NCBI GenBank assembly: GCA_963742535.1
Contig: CAVUMC010000002.1
Span: 1,426,001 to 1,490,000, forward strand
Reading direction: 5' to 3'
DNA from: VRUE01 sp963742535
Lineage (GTDB): Bacteria > Actinomycetota > Thermoleophilia > Solirubrobacterales > 70-9
DNA: 64,000 nt
A model generated the notes under the pieces. It did not search any database. It was not told where the DNA came from and saw only the letters and a program-made list of their open reading frames with translations. Position numbers and translations under genes: made by a program. Below, piece after piece: positions 35,965 to 45,480 of the stretch (positions are counted from its first letter, which is position 1; every line of letters starts with the position of its first letter).

Positions 35965-36606
35965 ATGCCGTTCTTCCTCCTCGCCAGCATCAGCGACAAG
36001 ATCGTCGACCCGATCGTCAACGTCGCCACCGACTTCATCGGCTCCGCCGGGGTCGTCGCCGTCTTCCTCTTGATGACGCTCGAGTCGGCCTGCATTCCGA
36101 TTCCCAGCGAGGCGATCATGCTCTTCGCCGGCTTCAGCGTCTCCAAGGGTGAATTGACGCTGTTCGGCATCGTCACCGCCGGCGTGCTCGGCAATCTCGT
36201 CGGCTCCTGGATCGCCTACGCGGTCGGCTACTACGGGCGGCTCGACCTGCTGGAGAAGAACAAGCTGATCCACATCAGCCCCAAACACCTGAAGTGGGCC
36301 GACAACTGGTTCGAGCGCTACGGCAGCGCCACCGTCTTCTTCTCGCGCATGCTGCCGATCGTCCGCACCTTCATCTCGCTGCCGGCCGGAGTGGCGAAGA
36401 TGCCGTTCTGGCGCTTCACCGTCTACACCCTCGCCGGCTGCATCCCCTGGGTGCTGATGCTGGCCCTGATCGGCGAAGCAGTCGGCCACAACTGGGAGGA
36501 CTGGCGGCACAAGCTCGGCTACCTCGACTACGTGGTGCTGGCCGCGGTCATCGGCGGCGCGATCTACCTGGTGATCAAGCGCCGGCGACGGCCCGCAACG
36601 GCGTGA
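35965..36606 (+). CDS. DedA-family membrane protein
   Basis: This 213-residue protein starts at ATG 35965, chosen over an upstream TTG. The conserved DedA features are LESACIPIPSEAIMLFAGFS, GNLVGSWIAYAVGYYGRLDL and FFSRMLPIVRTFISLPAGVA followed by KMPFWRF, with the R-x3-P and proton-site acidic residues in place. DedA proteins of this family have been implicated in undecaprenyl-phosphate recycling and membrane-potential maintenance. The next gene, overlapping by 4 bases, is undecaprenyl-diphosphatase, which strongly supports a role in carrier-lipid recycling. It diverges from the 4,6-dehydratase gene. Confidence 0.9.
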   Translation: MPFFLLASISDKIVDPIVNVATDFIGSAGVVAVFLLMTLESACIPIPSEAIMLFAGFSVSKGELTLFGIVTAGVLGNLVGSWIAYAVGYYGRLDLLEKNKLIHISPKHLKWADNWFERYGSATVFFSRMLPIVRTFISLPAGVAKMPFWRFTVYTLAGCIPWVLMLALIGEAVGHNWEDWRHKLGYLDYVVLAAVIGGAIYLVIKRRRRPATA

Positions 36607-37390
36607 TCCCCGCGCGGCGGGCGCTTGCGCTCGGCGTCGTCCAAGGACCGGCGGAGCTGCTGCCGGTATCCAGCTCCGCCCACATCGTCCTCGTCCCCTG
36701 GCTGGCGGGCTGGGACTGGGAGGCGATTGACCCGGAGCTGCGCAAGAGCTTTGAGGTGGCGCTGCACGCCGGGGCGGCGGCGGCGCTCATGGTCGGCCAG
36801 CGACGCTTGATCGCCGAAGAGCTGCGCGCCTTCGACCTGCGCGGCGCCGCCGTGCTCGTCCTCTCCTTTCTGCCGGCCGCCTTCGTCGGCTACAAGTTCG
36901 AGCGGCCGATCGAGCGCGTGCTTGGCGGGCCGCGGGCGACCGCCTACGGCCTGCTCGCCGGTGGTGCGGCGATGGTCCTCGCCGATACGCGGCCGCAGTT
37001 GCGCGGCCGCGGTGAGGCGGGCCTTGCCGACGGGCTGGCGCTGGGCGTCGCCCAAGCGGCGGCACTCGCACCCGGCGTCTCGCGCAACGGCATAACGCTG
37101 GCGGCCGCACGCTGGCGGCACTTCTCCCGCGACCAGGCCAACTTGCTCTCGCGCACGATCGCGCTGCCGATCATCGTCGGCGCGACGGCGCTGAAGGGAG
37201 CTCGCCTCGCCGGCCGCGACACCTCCCCCGGCCAGCGCCGCTCGATGGCGTTGGGCGTCGCCGCCTCCTTCGTCTCGACCCTCGCCTCGCAGCGATTGAT
37301 CAAGCTGGTCGAGCGCGACCGGGCGCTGTGGCCCTACGCGGCTTACCGAGCAGGCCTTGCGGCCGCGGTGCTTGCGAAACTGCATAGAAG

Positions 37391-37394
<4 letters not shown>
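36603..37394 (+). CDS. uppP: Undecaprenyl-diphosphatase
   Basis: This 263-residue polytopic membrane enzyme is of the BacA/UppP family and dephosphorylates C55-PP to renew the lipid carrier. The GTG start overlaps the DedA stop (GTGA). Both active-site motifs are present: LGVVQGPAELLPVSSSAH (canonical QGxxExLPVSSSxH) and ALAPGVSRNGITLAAA (PGxSRxG). It is slightly short, with loops compacted, but all catalytic Glu, Ser, His and Arg residues are visible. It overlaps purM by 4 bases, an operon oddity that links carrier recycling with purine synthesis. Confidence 0.93.
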
Positions 37395-38398
<1,004 letters not shown>

Positions 38399-39916
38399 AT
38401 GGACGCCCGCCCAACGAGCAGCGCGATGATCGGAACGGTTCTCTCCGGCCGCTACAAGCTGGAGGCGAAGCTGGGCAGCGGCGGCATGTCGACGGTCTAC
38501 CTGGCCCGCGACCAGACGCTCGACCGGCAGGTGGCGGTGAAGGTGATGCACCGCGAGATGTCCGAGCAGGAGGATCAGCTCGAGCGCTTCCGTCAGGAGG
38601 CGCGCTCGGTAGCCAAGCTCTCCCACCCCAACGTCGTCGCCGTGATCGACGCCGGCGAGGACGGCGGTCACCCCTACATCGTCTTCGAATACGTCGAGGG
38701 CGAAACCCTGAAGCAGCGGATCAACCGCGAGGGGGCACTGCCCCCTCAGGAGGCGATCGCCTACGCGATCGAGATCGCCCGCGGCCTCTCGATGGCGCAC
38801 GCGCGCAACATGGTCCACCGCGACATCAAGCCGCAGAACATCCTGATCGACGCCGAGGGGCGGGCGAAGCTGACCGACTTCGGCATCTCGCGCCAGCTCG
38901 AGCAGGACGGGATGACGGCGACCGGGCGCGTGTTGGGCACCACCGACTACGTCGCCCCCGAGCAGGCGATGGGCCGGAAAGTCGATCCCCGAACCGACAT
39001 CTACTCGCTCGGCGTCGTCCTCTACGAGATGCTCGTCGGCCAGGTCCCCTTCAGCGCCGAGAGCCAGGTCGGGGTGGCGATGAAGCACGTCAACGAGGAA
39101 CTGCCCGACGTCCAGCGCCGACGACCGGAGGTCTCCGCCGCGGTTGCTCTCGTGGTCGAGCGGTCGACCACCAAGGACCCAGACGAGCGCTACCAGCAGG
39201 TCGGCGAGATGATCGACGACCTCTCGACCGCGCTCGAGGTCGAGGCGGCCCGGGCAGGCTCGACCACCGGCGAGGCGACCAGCGTGCTCCAAGCCGTGCC
39301 GCCGCCCAAGCGCAAACTCGCCAGCGGGCGACGCTGGAGCTTGGCAGCTGTGGTGGGCCTGCTCCTGGTCGTGGGCGCGGTGCTCCTGGTCGTCTTCGTG
39401 ATCTCCGGCGGCAACATCGGTGGGGGCGGCGCCGGCACGGGCAAGGGCAAACCGATCTCGGTCACCTCAGCCACCGATTACGACCCGCAGGGCGACGGCC
39501 AGGAGGTGGGCAGCAAGGTCGGGCTTGCGGTCGACGGCGACCCGACCGGGACTGCCTGGGAAACCGAGCACTACGAATCCGACACCTTCGCCGGCACCAA
39601 GACCGGCCCCGACCCCGGCGTCGGCATCTACGTGACCACGAGCACCGCAGTCAAACCGGCAAAGATGCAGGTGCGCACACCGACTCCCGGCTGGGACGCC
39701 CAGGTCTTCGCTGCCTCCGAAGGTCCACCCGACGAACTATCCGGCTGGGGCGAACCGGTCGGCATCGCCGTCGACGCCTCCCAAAACGAGGAAATCGACC
39801 TCACCGTCTCCACCGCCTCCAAGTACTTCCTGCTCTGGTTCAACAAGGCTTCCGAAGCCAACGACCAGTACGGCGGCTTCCAAGTCGAGATCAGCGACAT
39901 CAAGCTGCTGCACTGA
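38399..39916 (+). CDS. Receptor-type Ser/Thr protein kinase with possible discoidin-like ectodomain
   Basis: This protein has 505 residues. A PknB-type kinase domain (20-285) has the glycine loop LGSGGMSTVYLARD, catalytic VAVKVM (Lys48), MVHRDIKPQNILID and LTDFGIS. GTTDYVAPEQ precedes the C-lobe. One transmembrane helix (LAAVVGLLLVVGAVLLVVFV, about 317-336) leads to a Gly-rich linker and an extracellular domain with TSATDYDPQGDGQE, VDGDPTGTAWETEHYES and WFNKASEANDQYGGFQVEIS. This resembles a discoidin/F5-8 C-type beta-sandwich, a carbohydrate or surface sensor. It lacks PASTA repeats and so probably senses something other than muropeptides. The ectodomain call is tentative. Confidence 0.88.
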   Translation: MDARPTSSAMIGTVLSGRYKLEAKLGSGGMSTVYLARDQTLDRQVAVKVMHREMSEQEDQLERFRQEARSVAKLSHPNVVAVIDAGEDGGHPYIVFEYVEGETLKQRINREGALPPQEAIAYAIEIARGLSMAHARNMVHRDIKPQNILIDAEGRAKLTDFGISRQLEQDGMTATGRVLGTTDYVAPEQAMGRKVDPRTDIYSLGVVLYEMLVGQVPFSAESQVGVAMKHVNEELPDVQRRRPEVSAAVALVVERSTTKDPDERYQQVGEMIDDLSTALEVEAARAGSTTGEATSVLQAVPPPKRKLASGRRWSLAAVVGLLLVVGAVLLVVFVISGGNIGGGGAGTGKGKPISVTSATDYDPQGDGQEVGSKVGLAVDGDPTGTAWETEHYESDTFAGTKTGPDPGVGIYVTTSTAVKPAKMQVRTPTPGWDAQVFAASEGPPDELSGWGEPVGIAVDASQNEEIDLTVSTASKYFLLWFNKASEANDQYGGFQVEISDIKLLH

Positions 39917-39935
39917 GCCTTACTGTTACCCGTCG

Positions 39936-41138
39936 ATGCTGCGCTATCCCCTGTTTCCCTTCGCACTGCTTGCCGGGTTGCTCTTCCTGGTCTTGCCCAG
40001 CTTCGCGGGAGCGGACGCATCCTGTGTGACCGAACCGGCGGCCCCCACCTTCGAACTTGTCTACTCGCCGCAGCCCGGTGAAAAGGCCGTCACCATGCAG
40101 ACGCGCGAAGAGGCGAGGGCGACCCTCTGTGCGCGCTTGCAGGCATCCGAAATCGCTGGGCAAGTCTCACTTTCAGATGATGGGACTATCCGCGTTGTCC
40201 TGCCGCCGCTTCCGCACGCAAGCGACTTGAAGCGGCTGATGGATCAACTCGGCGCTGTCGGGCAACTCCGCTTCTATGACTGGGAGCCCAACCTGATCGG
40301 CTCCGAGCAAGCGATCGGTGGCCACCCCGGCTTTGCGCCTCCAGTCAAGCCTTTGCGCCGTCTAGAACAGGAATGGGCAGAAGCTGGGCGGCGGACCAAC
40401 AACCCAGCAAACCTGCAACTGATCCTCGCGGGCGCTTTCCCCGGGCCTTACGGCGCGGTCAAGCTTGCCTCGAAACAAGCGTCCCGTCGGGACTGTCGAG
40501 CCTGCTCTACTTCGAGGCCGCGCTTCTACCTCTTCGACCGCTCCCCTGCGCACGACCTGGTCGCCGGTCCCGTCGCTCGCCGGTCGGAGCTCCAAACGAC
40601 AGGAGAGGCTCCTACTGGCGGCGGTCTGGTGCTCAAGGTGCCGGTCGGGACCGCAATCGCTTCCGAACTGCCGGCGAGCAGTACCGGGGTGGTGCTGAAG
40701 AAGGCCGCGCCGGGTTGGTTCGCCCTCAGGGACAGGGTGGCGCTAACCAACGCAGACATCGTCCGCCCTAATCAGGAATTGGACGAATTCGGCCAACCCA
40801 CCGTCACCTTCGGCTTCTCCCGCAAAGGGAGAACTGCCTTCGAGCGACTTACCCGCGCGATCGCACAACGCGGTCGGGTCGGAGCAAAGGGGCCGGTGTC
40901 GAGCGCCGCTGCCGAAGCACTCTCAGCGCATCTCGCCCTCGTCTTCGACGGTGAAGTGAAAACGAGACCAATCATCAACTTTCGCCTCTTCCCCAACGGG
41001 ATCGATGGCCGGACCGGAGCGCAGATCTCCGGCGGCTTCAATTCACAACAAGAAGCGCGTGGACTTGCCGCGATTCTGAGCTCGGATCCCCTGCCGATCG
41101 AACTGACGCTGGTGCAGCGGAGAAAGCTGGCGGGCTAG
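39936..41138 (+). CDS. Secreted SecD P1-domain-like protein without membrane helices
   Basis: This 400-residue protein has a signal peptide (LFPFALLAGLLFLVLPSFAG). Residues 45-110 and 115-400 match the SecD periplasmic region: REEARATLCARLQASEIAGQ, then VSLSDDGTIRVVLPPL, QLRFYDWEPNLIG, DIVRPNQELDEFGQPTVTFG, HLALVFDGEVKTRPIINF and GAQISGGFNSQQEARGLAAI. ALPxPLxxV is replaced by DPLPIELTLVQRR, where SecD normally enters its six helices. Here the protein stops. It is therefore an orphan, exported SecD P1-like domain and not the translocase subunit. A separate secD is not in this window. It starts 19 bases after the kinase gene and converges on ddl with overlapping ends. Confidence 0.78.
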   Translation: MLRYPLFPFALLAGLLFLVLPSFAGADASCVTEPAAPTFELVYSPQPGEKAVTMQTREEARATLCARLQASEIAGQVSLSDDGTIRVVLPPLPHASDLKRLMDQLGAVGQLRFYDWEPNLIGSEQAIGGHPGFAPPVKPLRRLEQEWAEAGRRTNNPANLQLILAGAFPGPYGAVKLASKQASRRDCRACSTSRPRFYLFDRSPAHDLVAGPVARRSELQTTGEAPTGGGLVLKVPVGTAIASELPASSTGVVLKKAAPGWFALRDRVALTNADIVRPNQELDEFGQPTVTFGFSRKGRTAFERLTRAIAQRGRVGAKGPVSSAAAEALSAHLALVFDGEVKTRPIINFRLFPNGIDGRTGAQISGGFNSQQEARGLAAILSSDPLPIELTLVQRRKLAG

Positions 41139-42103
41139 AACTCGTAAGACCGAGCGCGCTGGTGGCGCTCGATGGCGAGGGTGAGGAGGCGGTCGCAGAG
41201 GGTTGGGTAGTCGAGGCCGGTGGCGGCCCAGAGCTTGGCGTAGACGCTGGTCTCGGTGAAACCGGGCATGGTGTTGATCTCGTTGACGAGGATGGCGCCG
41301 TCGGGCTCGACGAAGAAATCGCAGCGGGCGAGGCCGGAGCAGCCGCCGAGCTTGAAGGCGGTCACCGCCAGCTCGCGCACTTGGGACACCTGCTGATCGG
41401 AAATCGGCGGCGGCACGACCAACTCCATACCGCCCTCCTGGTACTTGTGCTCGTAGTCGTACCAATCACCTTTGGCGACAACCTCGCCGGGGATCGAGGC
41501 CTCGACCTCCTCGTTGCCGAGCAGCGAGCACTCGACCTCGCGCCCGGCCGCAGGGGCCTCGACGATCACCCGCGGGTCATGGCGCCGGGCGAGTTCAACC
41601 GCCTCGTCCAGCTCACTGCCGCCGGCGGCGACCTTGCTGATGCCGACGCTCGAGCCCAGTCGTGAGGGCTTGACCCAGAGCGGCGCTCCCATCTCCTCGC
41701 AGCGCTCGCGCCAGCCGGGCTCACCGGCGGCGACGAAGTCGACCTGGGGAATACCCGCCTGGGCAAAGAGCCGCTTCAGCGTCAGCTTGTCCATGCAGGC
41801 AGCGGAGGCGAGGACGTCGGAGCCAACGTATGGAAGGTCGAGCCACTCGAGCAGGCCCTGGACGCTGCCGTCCTCGCCGAAGGGGCCGTGCAGGGCCGGG
41901 AAGACCGCGTCGGCGCCGAGCAGGCCGGCGCCGGGAACGAGCTCGACCGGAGCACCGTCACAGGTCCACTCCCCCGCGCGCGAGATCGTCACCGCCGCGA
42001 CCTCATGCCCGGCTTCCTCGAGCCCGCGGGCGACGGCCTCGCCGGAGCGCAGAGAGACGTCGTGCTCGGAGGAGCGGCCGCCGCGCAGGACCGCGACCCT
42101 CAT
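41135..42103 (-). CDS. ddl: D-alanine--D-alanine ligase
   Basis: This 322-residue ATP-grasp ligase makes D-Ala-D-Ala for peptidoglycan. Signatures are VLRGGRSSEHDVSLRSGEAV, FPALHGPFGEDGSVQGLLEW and LDLPYVGSDVLASAACMDKL, followed by WVKPSRLGSSVGISKVAAGG (ATP/Ser150-type loop), YDYEHKYQEGG (omega loop with the Tyr of the D-Ala-D-Ala form rather than Phe) and LVNEINTMPGFTETSVYAKL. The tyrosine argues against a D-Ala-D-Lac ligase. It is the last gene of the fhaA-to-ddl run, its start overlapping the pknB stop. Confidence 0.95.
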   Translation of the reverse strand: MRVAVLRGGRSSEHDVSLRSGEAVARGLEEAGHEVAAVTISRAGEWTCDGAPVELVPGAGLLGADAVFPALHGPFGEDGSVQGLLEWLDLPYVGSDVLASAACMDKLTLKRLFAQAGIPQVDFVAAGEPGWRERCEEMGAPLWVKPSRLGSSVGISKVAAGGSELDEAVELARRHDPRVIVEAPAAGREVECSLLGNEEVEASIPGEVVAKGDWYDYEHKYQEGGMELVVPPPISDQQVSQVRELAVTAFKLGGCSGLARCDFFVEPDGAILVNEINTMPGFTETSVYAKLWAATGLDYPTLCDRLLTLAIERHQRARSYEF

Positions 42104-43995
42104 TCGCCTTCTGCTTCCGTTTCCGGTTCCGCTGCTTCGGGGGCGGCCTTGCCGACGACGAGCGTGACGGTGCTGCCCGGCTTGACTTCCGAGTTCGGCG
42201 GCGGGAACTGATCGGTAACGCGACCCGCCTGGGACGGCACTTCGGTTTCCTGTTCCTGCACCGTCGGCTTCAACCCGGCCGCGCGCACCGCTTCCACCGC
42301 TTCGGCGCGGAGCTTGCCGATCACGTTCGGGATCGTCGCTTTTTCTTCGCCCTTGGAGACCGTGAGCGAGACGGTCGAGCCCGGCGGCAGCTGCGAGCCA
42401 GCGCTTGGCGACTGGCGGATCACCTGCCCTGCGGGCTCCTTACTGACGATTTCTTCAACGCTGGGAGCGAAACCGCGACCGCGTATCTGCTGCACCGCGA
42501 GCGAACGTTGCGACCCGACCACCACCGGCACCTTTGCCAGCTTCGGCCCGCTGGAGACCTTGAGCACCACCTCAGTCCCTTTGGTCGTGGTCTTTCCGCC
42601 GGAGGGTTCGGACTTGATCACCAACCCCTCTTCGACGTCTTTCGAGTGGACCGGCTCGACTTTGGATTCGAAGCCCGCTTCTTCGATCGCTTTTTCGGCT
42701 TCGGCCTGCGAGAGGCCGGCCGTCGATGGGACCTTGGCGCTGCCCGGACCGGAGCTCACGGTCAGCATCACCTTCGGCTTCGAGCAGAAGAGGGTGAGGA
42801 AGGCGCAGTCTTCTGAAGCTTGGTTTGAGGGTGGCGAAGGCAGGGGGTCCTGCTCTTGGACGGTGCCGGCCGGAGCTTCGAGCTCGACCCGCTTCACATC
42901 GCCGACGCTGAAGCCGTTTTGCTGGAGGAGGGCGATCGCCGTATTGATGTTTTCGCCGGTCACATTCGGCACTTTGGTGGTCGTGTCGCGAGTAAGGGCA
43001 AAGCCGGCGAGCAGGCCAATCAAGACGGCGGCGATGATCGCCATCCAGATCCGCCGGTTGCGCTTGCGCTTTTCCTCTTCCTCGGCGGTGGTCCCCTCGG
43101 CGACCGGCTCCTCCGGCACCGCGACGACCGGTGGCAGCGGTGCGAAGGCGGCGGTGTTTTCGGCTCCGCCGCCGGGGTCCTTGAGCGCGGCGTCGATCGC
43201 GGCGATGAAAGCGTCGGCACTCTGGAAGCGCTGGCCGGGCTCCTTTTCCAGTGCCCGCATGACCACGGCGTCAAGCGCCGGTGAGACCTGCGGATTGATC
43301 GAGCTGGGACGCTGCGGAGGCTGCGAGACCTGTTTCATCGCCACCGCAACGGCCGAGTCGGCTTCGAAGGGCACGCGGCGGGTCAGTGCCTCGTAGAGCA
43401 TCACGCCGACCGAGTAGAGGTCGGAGACCGCGGTCACCTCGAAGCCCTGCGCCTGCTCGGGCGAGAGGTAGTGCGGGGTGCCCAGCACCGAGCCTGCCTG
43501 GGTGATCTCCGAGACCCCAGCCTGGGCGATACCGAAATCGGTCACGGTCGCCTTGCCCTCGTCGTCGACGATCACGTTCTGCGGCTTCAGGTCGCGGTGG
43601 ACGACGCCGTGCCGGTGGGCGAAGCGGGCGCCCTCGAGCACCTGGCGGATCAACGCCGCGGCCTGCTCGGGGGTGAGGCCGGCGTCGATCAGCTGCTTCA
43701 GCGTGCGCCCCTCCAGGTACTGCATCGCGATGTAGTACGTGCCGTCGACCTCGCCGCGATCGAAGACGGCGACGATGTTGGGGTGCTGCAGGCCGGCTGC
43801 CGCCTCGGCCTCGCGGCGGAAGCGCTCGACGAACTCCTGATCCTGGGCAAAACGGGCGTGCAGCACCTTGAGCGCGACCTGACGCTGAAGGTGTGTGTCT
43901 TCGGCCAGCCAGACGTCGGCCATGCCGCCGGAGCCGATCCGCTGCAGGACCCGGTAGCGCTCGTCGACGACGCTGTCTTGTTTCACCTCAGCCAC
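42100..43995 (-). CDS. pknB: PASTA-domain Ser/Thr protein kinase
   Basis: This 631-residue protein is the kinase that reads cell-wall precursors and controls growth. The kinase domain runs from about residue 14 to 275: RIGSGGMADVWLAED, VALKVL (Lys43), GVVHRDLKPQNVIVDD, VTDFGIA and GTPHYLSPEQ. One helix (IWMAIIAAVLIGLLAGFALT, about 319-338) is followed by four PASTA repeats (VPNVTGENINTAIALLQQNG, VPSTAGLSQAEAEKAIEEAG, VPVVVGSQRSLAVQQIRGRG, IPNVIGKLRAEAVEAVRAAG). The first repeat carries an unusual insert with two cysteines, 396 and 403 (EDCAFLTLFC), which might form a disulfide. It follows pbpA by 27 bases. Confidence 0.95.
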   Translation of the reverse strand: MAEVKQDSVVDERYRVLQRIGSGGMADVWLAEDTHLQRQVALKVLHARFAQDQEFVERFRREAEAAAGLQHPNIVAVFDRGEVDGTYYIAMQYLEGRTLKQLIDAGLTPEQAAALIRQVLEGARFAHRHGVVHRDLKPQNVIVDDEGKATVTDFGIAQAGVSEITQAGSVLGTPHYLSPEQAQGFEVTAVSDLYSVGVMLYEALTRRVPFEADSAVAVAMKQVSQPPQRPSSINPQVSPALDAVVMRALEKEPGQRFQSADAFIAAIDAALKDPGGGAENTAAFAPLPPVVAVPEEPVAEGTTAEEEEKRKRNRRIWMAIIAAVLIGLLAGFALTRDTTTKVPNVTGENINTAIALLQQNGFSVGDVKRVELEAPAGTVQEQDPLPSPPSNQASEDCAFLTLFCSKPKVMLTVSSGPGSAKVPSTAGLSQAEAEKAIEEAGFESKVEPVHSKDVEEGLVIKSEPSGGKTTTKGTEVVLKVSSGPKLAKVPVVVGSQRSLAVQQIRGRGFAPSVEEIVSKEPAGQVIRQSPSAGSQLPPGSTVSLTVSKGEEKATIPNVIGKLRAEAVEAVRAAGLKPTVQEQETEVPSQAGRVTDQFPPPNSEVKPGSTVTLVVGKAAPEAAEPETEAEGE

Positions 43996-44022
43996 TGTTC
44001 ACGCCCTTCATCCGGCGCCACC

Positions 44023-45480
44023 CTATTCACCATTAAGGATCGTTTCCGCGACGTCGCGGAAGATCGGCGCGGCGACGTCGTTGCCGAACTGTTCGGTGCA
44101 CTCGACCGAGGCGGCGATCGCGATCTTTGGATCATCGGCGGGGGCGAAGCCCATGAACCAGGCCTGGTTCTCTTCGGTGCCGCCGCCGCAGGATTCGTTG
44201 TAGGGCGTTTCCGCGGTGCCGGTCTTGCCAGCCACGGTGACGCCGGAGATTGCCGCGTTGGTGCCGGTGCCTTCGCTGACGACCCCCTCCATCGCCGTGG
44301 TCAGCTCTTCCGCCGTCTCCTTACTGATCGGCTGGCTGTACTCAGAGGGGTCGAGGCGCTGCGTCACCCGCCCGTCGGGGTCGACCACCCGGCTCCAGAT
44401 CTGTGGCTTCATCAGCTTGCCTCCGTTGGCGACTGCGGCGGCCACTTGGGCCATCTGCAGCGGCGTCGCCAGCAGTCGCTCCTGTCCGATCGCCACCCGG
44501 GCGATGTCGATCGGGTCGTTCGGCCCCAGCAACGTCTGTCCTTCGAAGATGCCGCTGGGGAGCACCTGGTCACTCGGCAGGTCGATCGCCGGCTTCGAGT
44601 TGAAGCCGAATTTGTCCATGTATTCGAACAGCGTGGACTCGCCGACCTTTTCGCCGAGCTGCGCGAACCAGGTGTTGACCGAGTTGGTCAGTGCCGTGTC
44701 AAGCGTGATCGGGCCGAAGTCCTCGTTGAAGTCGTTCTGCAGGGGCAGGCCCTGCACGTCGAGGCTGCCGGGGGCATTGATCGCCGTTTCCGGCGTGATC
44801 GTGCCGCTGTCGAGCCCGGCGGCGGCCGTCACCACCTTGAAAGTCGAGCCCGGCGGATAACGGCCCTGGGCGGCGCGGTTGAGCAGCGGAGTTTCGGCTT
44901 CGTTCGTGTTCAGCTTTTCCAGTTCGTAGGGGACGCGATTGGGGTCGAAGGAGGCGTTGGATGCCATCACCTTGACCCGGCCGGTCTTCGGTTCGATCGC
45001 GACGACGGCACCGAACCCCGCTTCCTCGAGGTCGGCGGTCGCCACCCGCTGCGCTTCCGTGTCGAGGTTGGTGACGATGTCGTTGCCTTCCTGGGCACGG
45101 CCGCGCAGCTCGTCGAGGATCGAGCTGAATTCCGATTCGTTGCCGACCAGTTCGTCGTTGTGGAACTGCTCGAACTCGGAATCCCCCTCCTGCACGAAGC
45201 TGTAGCCGATCGGGTGGCCGAAGAGCGAGCCCTCCGGGTAGCGGCGCACGTAGCGCAGCGCCTCCCCCGTGCCCTTCGGCACCGAGCGCGCGATCACGGT
45301 GCCGTCGGCGGTGAGGATGCGGCCGCGCTTGATCTGCTGCTGCTCCAGCAAGGGGCGCTTGTTGGAGTTCTTTTCCTTCAACGCCTTGGCGTCGAACACC
45401 GCCCAGTAGGAAGTGAAGCCGATCAGCACCGCGAAGAGGGCGACGATGAAGGCGAAGAGCTTGATGATCTGCCTATTCAC
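44023..45480 (-). CDS. pbpA: Class B penicillin-binding protein (transpeptidase)
   Basis: This 485-residue protein has a single N-terminal helix (LFAFIVALFAVLIGFTSYWA) and cross-links peptidoglycan outside the membrane. The dimerisation/pedestal domain is followed by the penicillin-binding domain with active-site YPPGSTFKVVTAAAG (S-T-F-K), SVN in LDTALTNSVNTWFAQ and KTGTAETPYNES. Family context (rodA directly upstream with a 4-base overlap, pknB downstream) matches mycobacterial PbpA, which acts with RodA/FtsW in elongation or septation. The C-terminus is short and ends after the catalytic domain; no PASTA repeats are present. Confidence 0.94.
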   Translation of the reverse strand: MNRQIIKLFAFIVALFAVLIGFTSYWAVFDAKALKEKNSNKRPLLEQQQIKRGRILTADGTVIARSVPKGTGEALRYVRRYPEGSLFGHPIGYSFVQEGDSEFEQFHNDELVGNESEFSSILDELRGRAQEGNDIVTNLDTEAQRVATADLEEAGFGAVVAIEPKTGRVKVMASNASFDPNRVPYELEKLNTNEAETPLLNRAAQGRYPPGSTFKVVTAAAGLDSGTITPETAINAPGSLDVQGLPLQNDFNEDFGPITLDTALTNSVNTWFAQLGEKVGESTLFEYMDKFGFNSKPAIDLPSDQVLPSGIFEGQTLLGPNDPIDIARVAIGQERLLATPLQMAQVAAAVANGGKLMKPQIWSRVVDPDGRVTQRLDPSEYSQPISKETAEELTTAMEGVVSEGTGTNAAISGVTVAGKTGTAETPYNESCGGGTEENQAWFMGFAPADDPKIAIAASVECTEQFGNDVAAPIFRDVAETILNGE

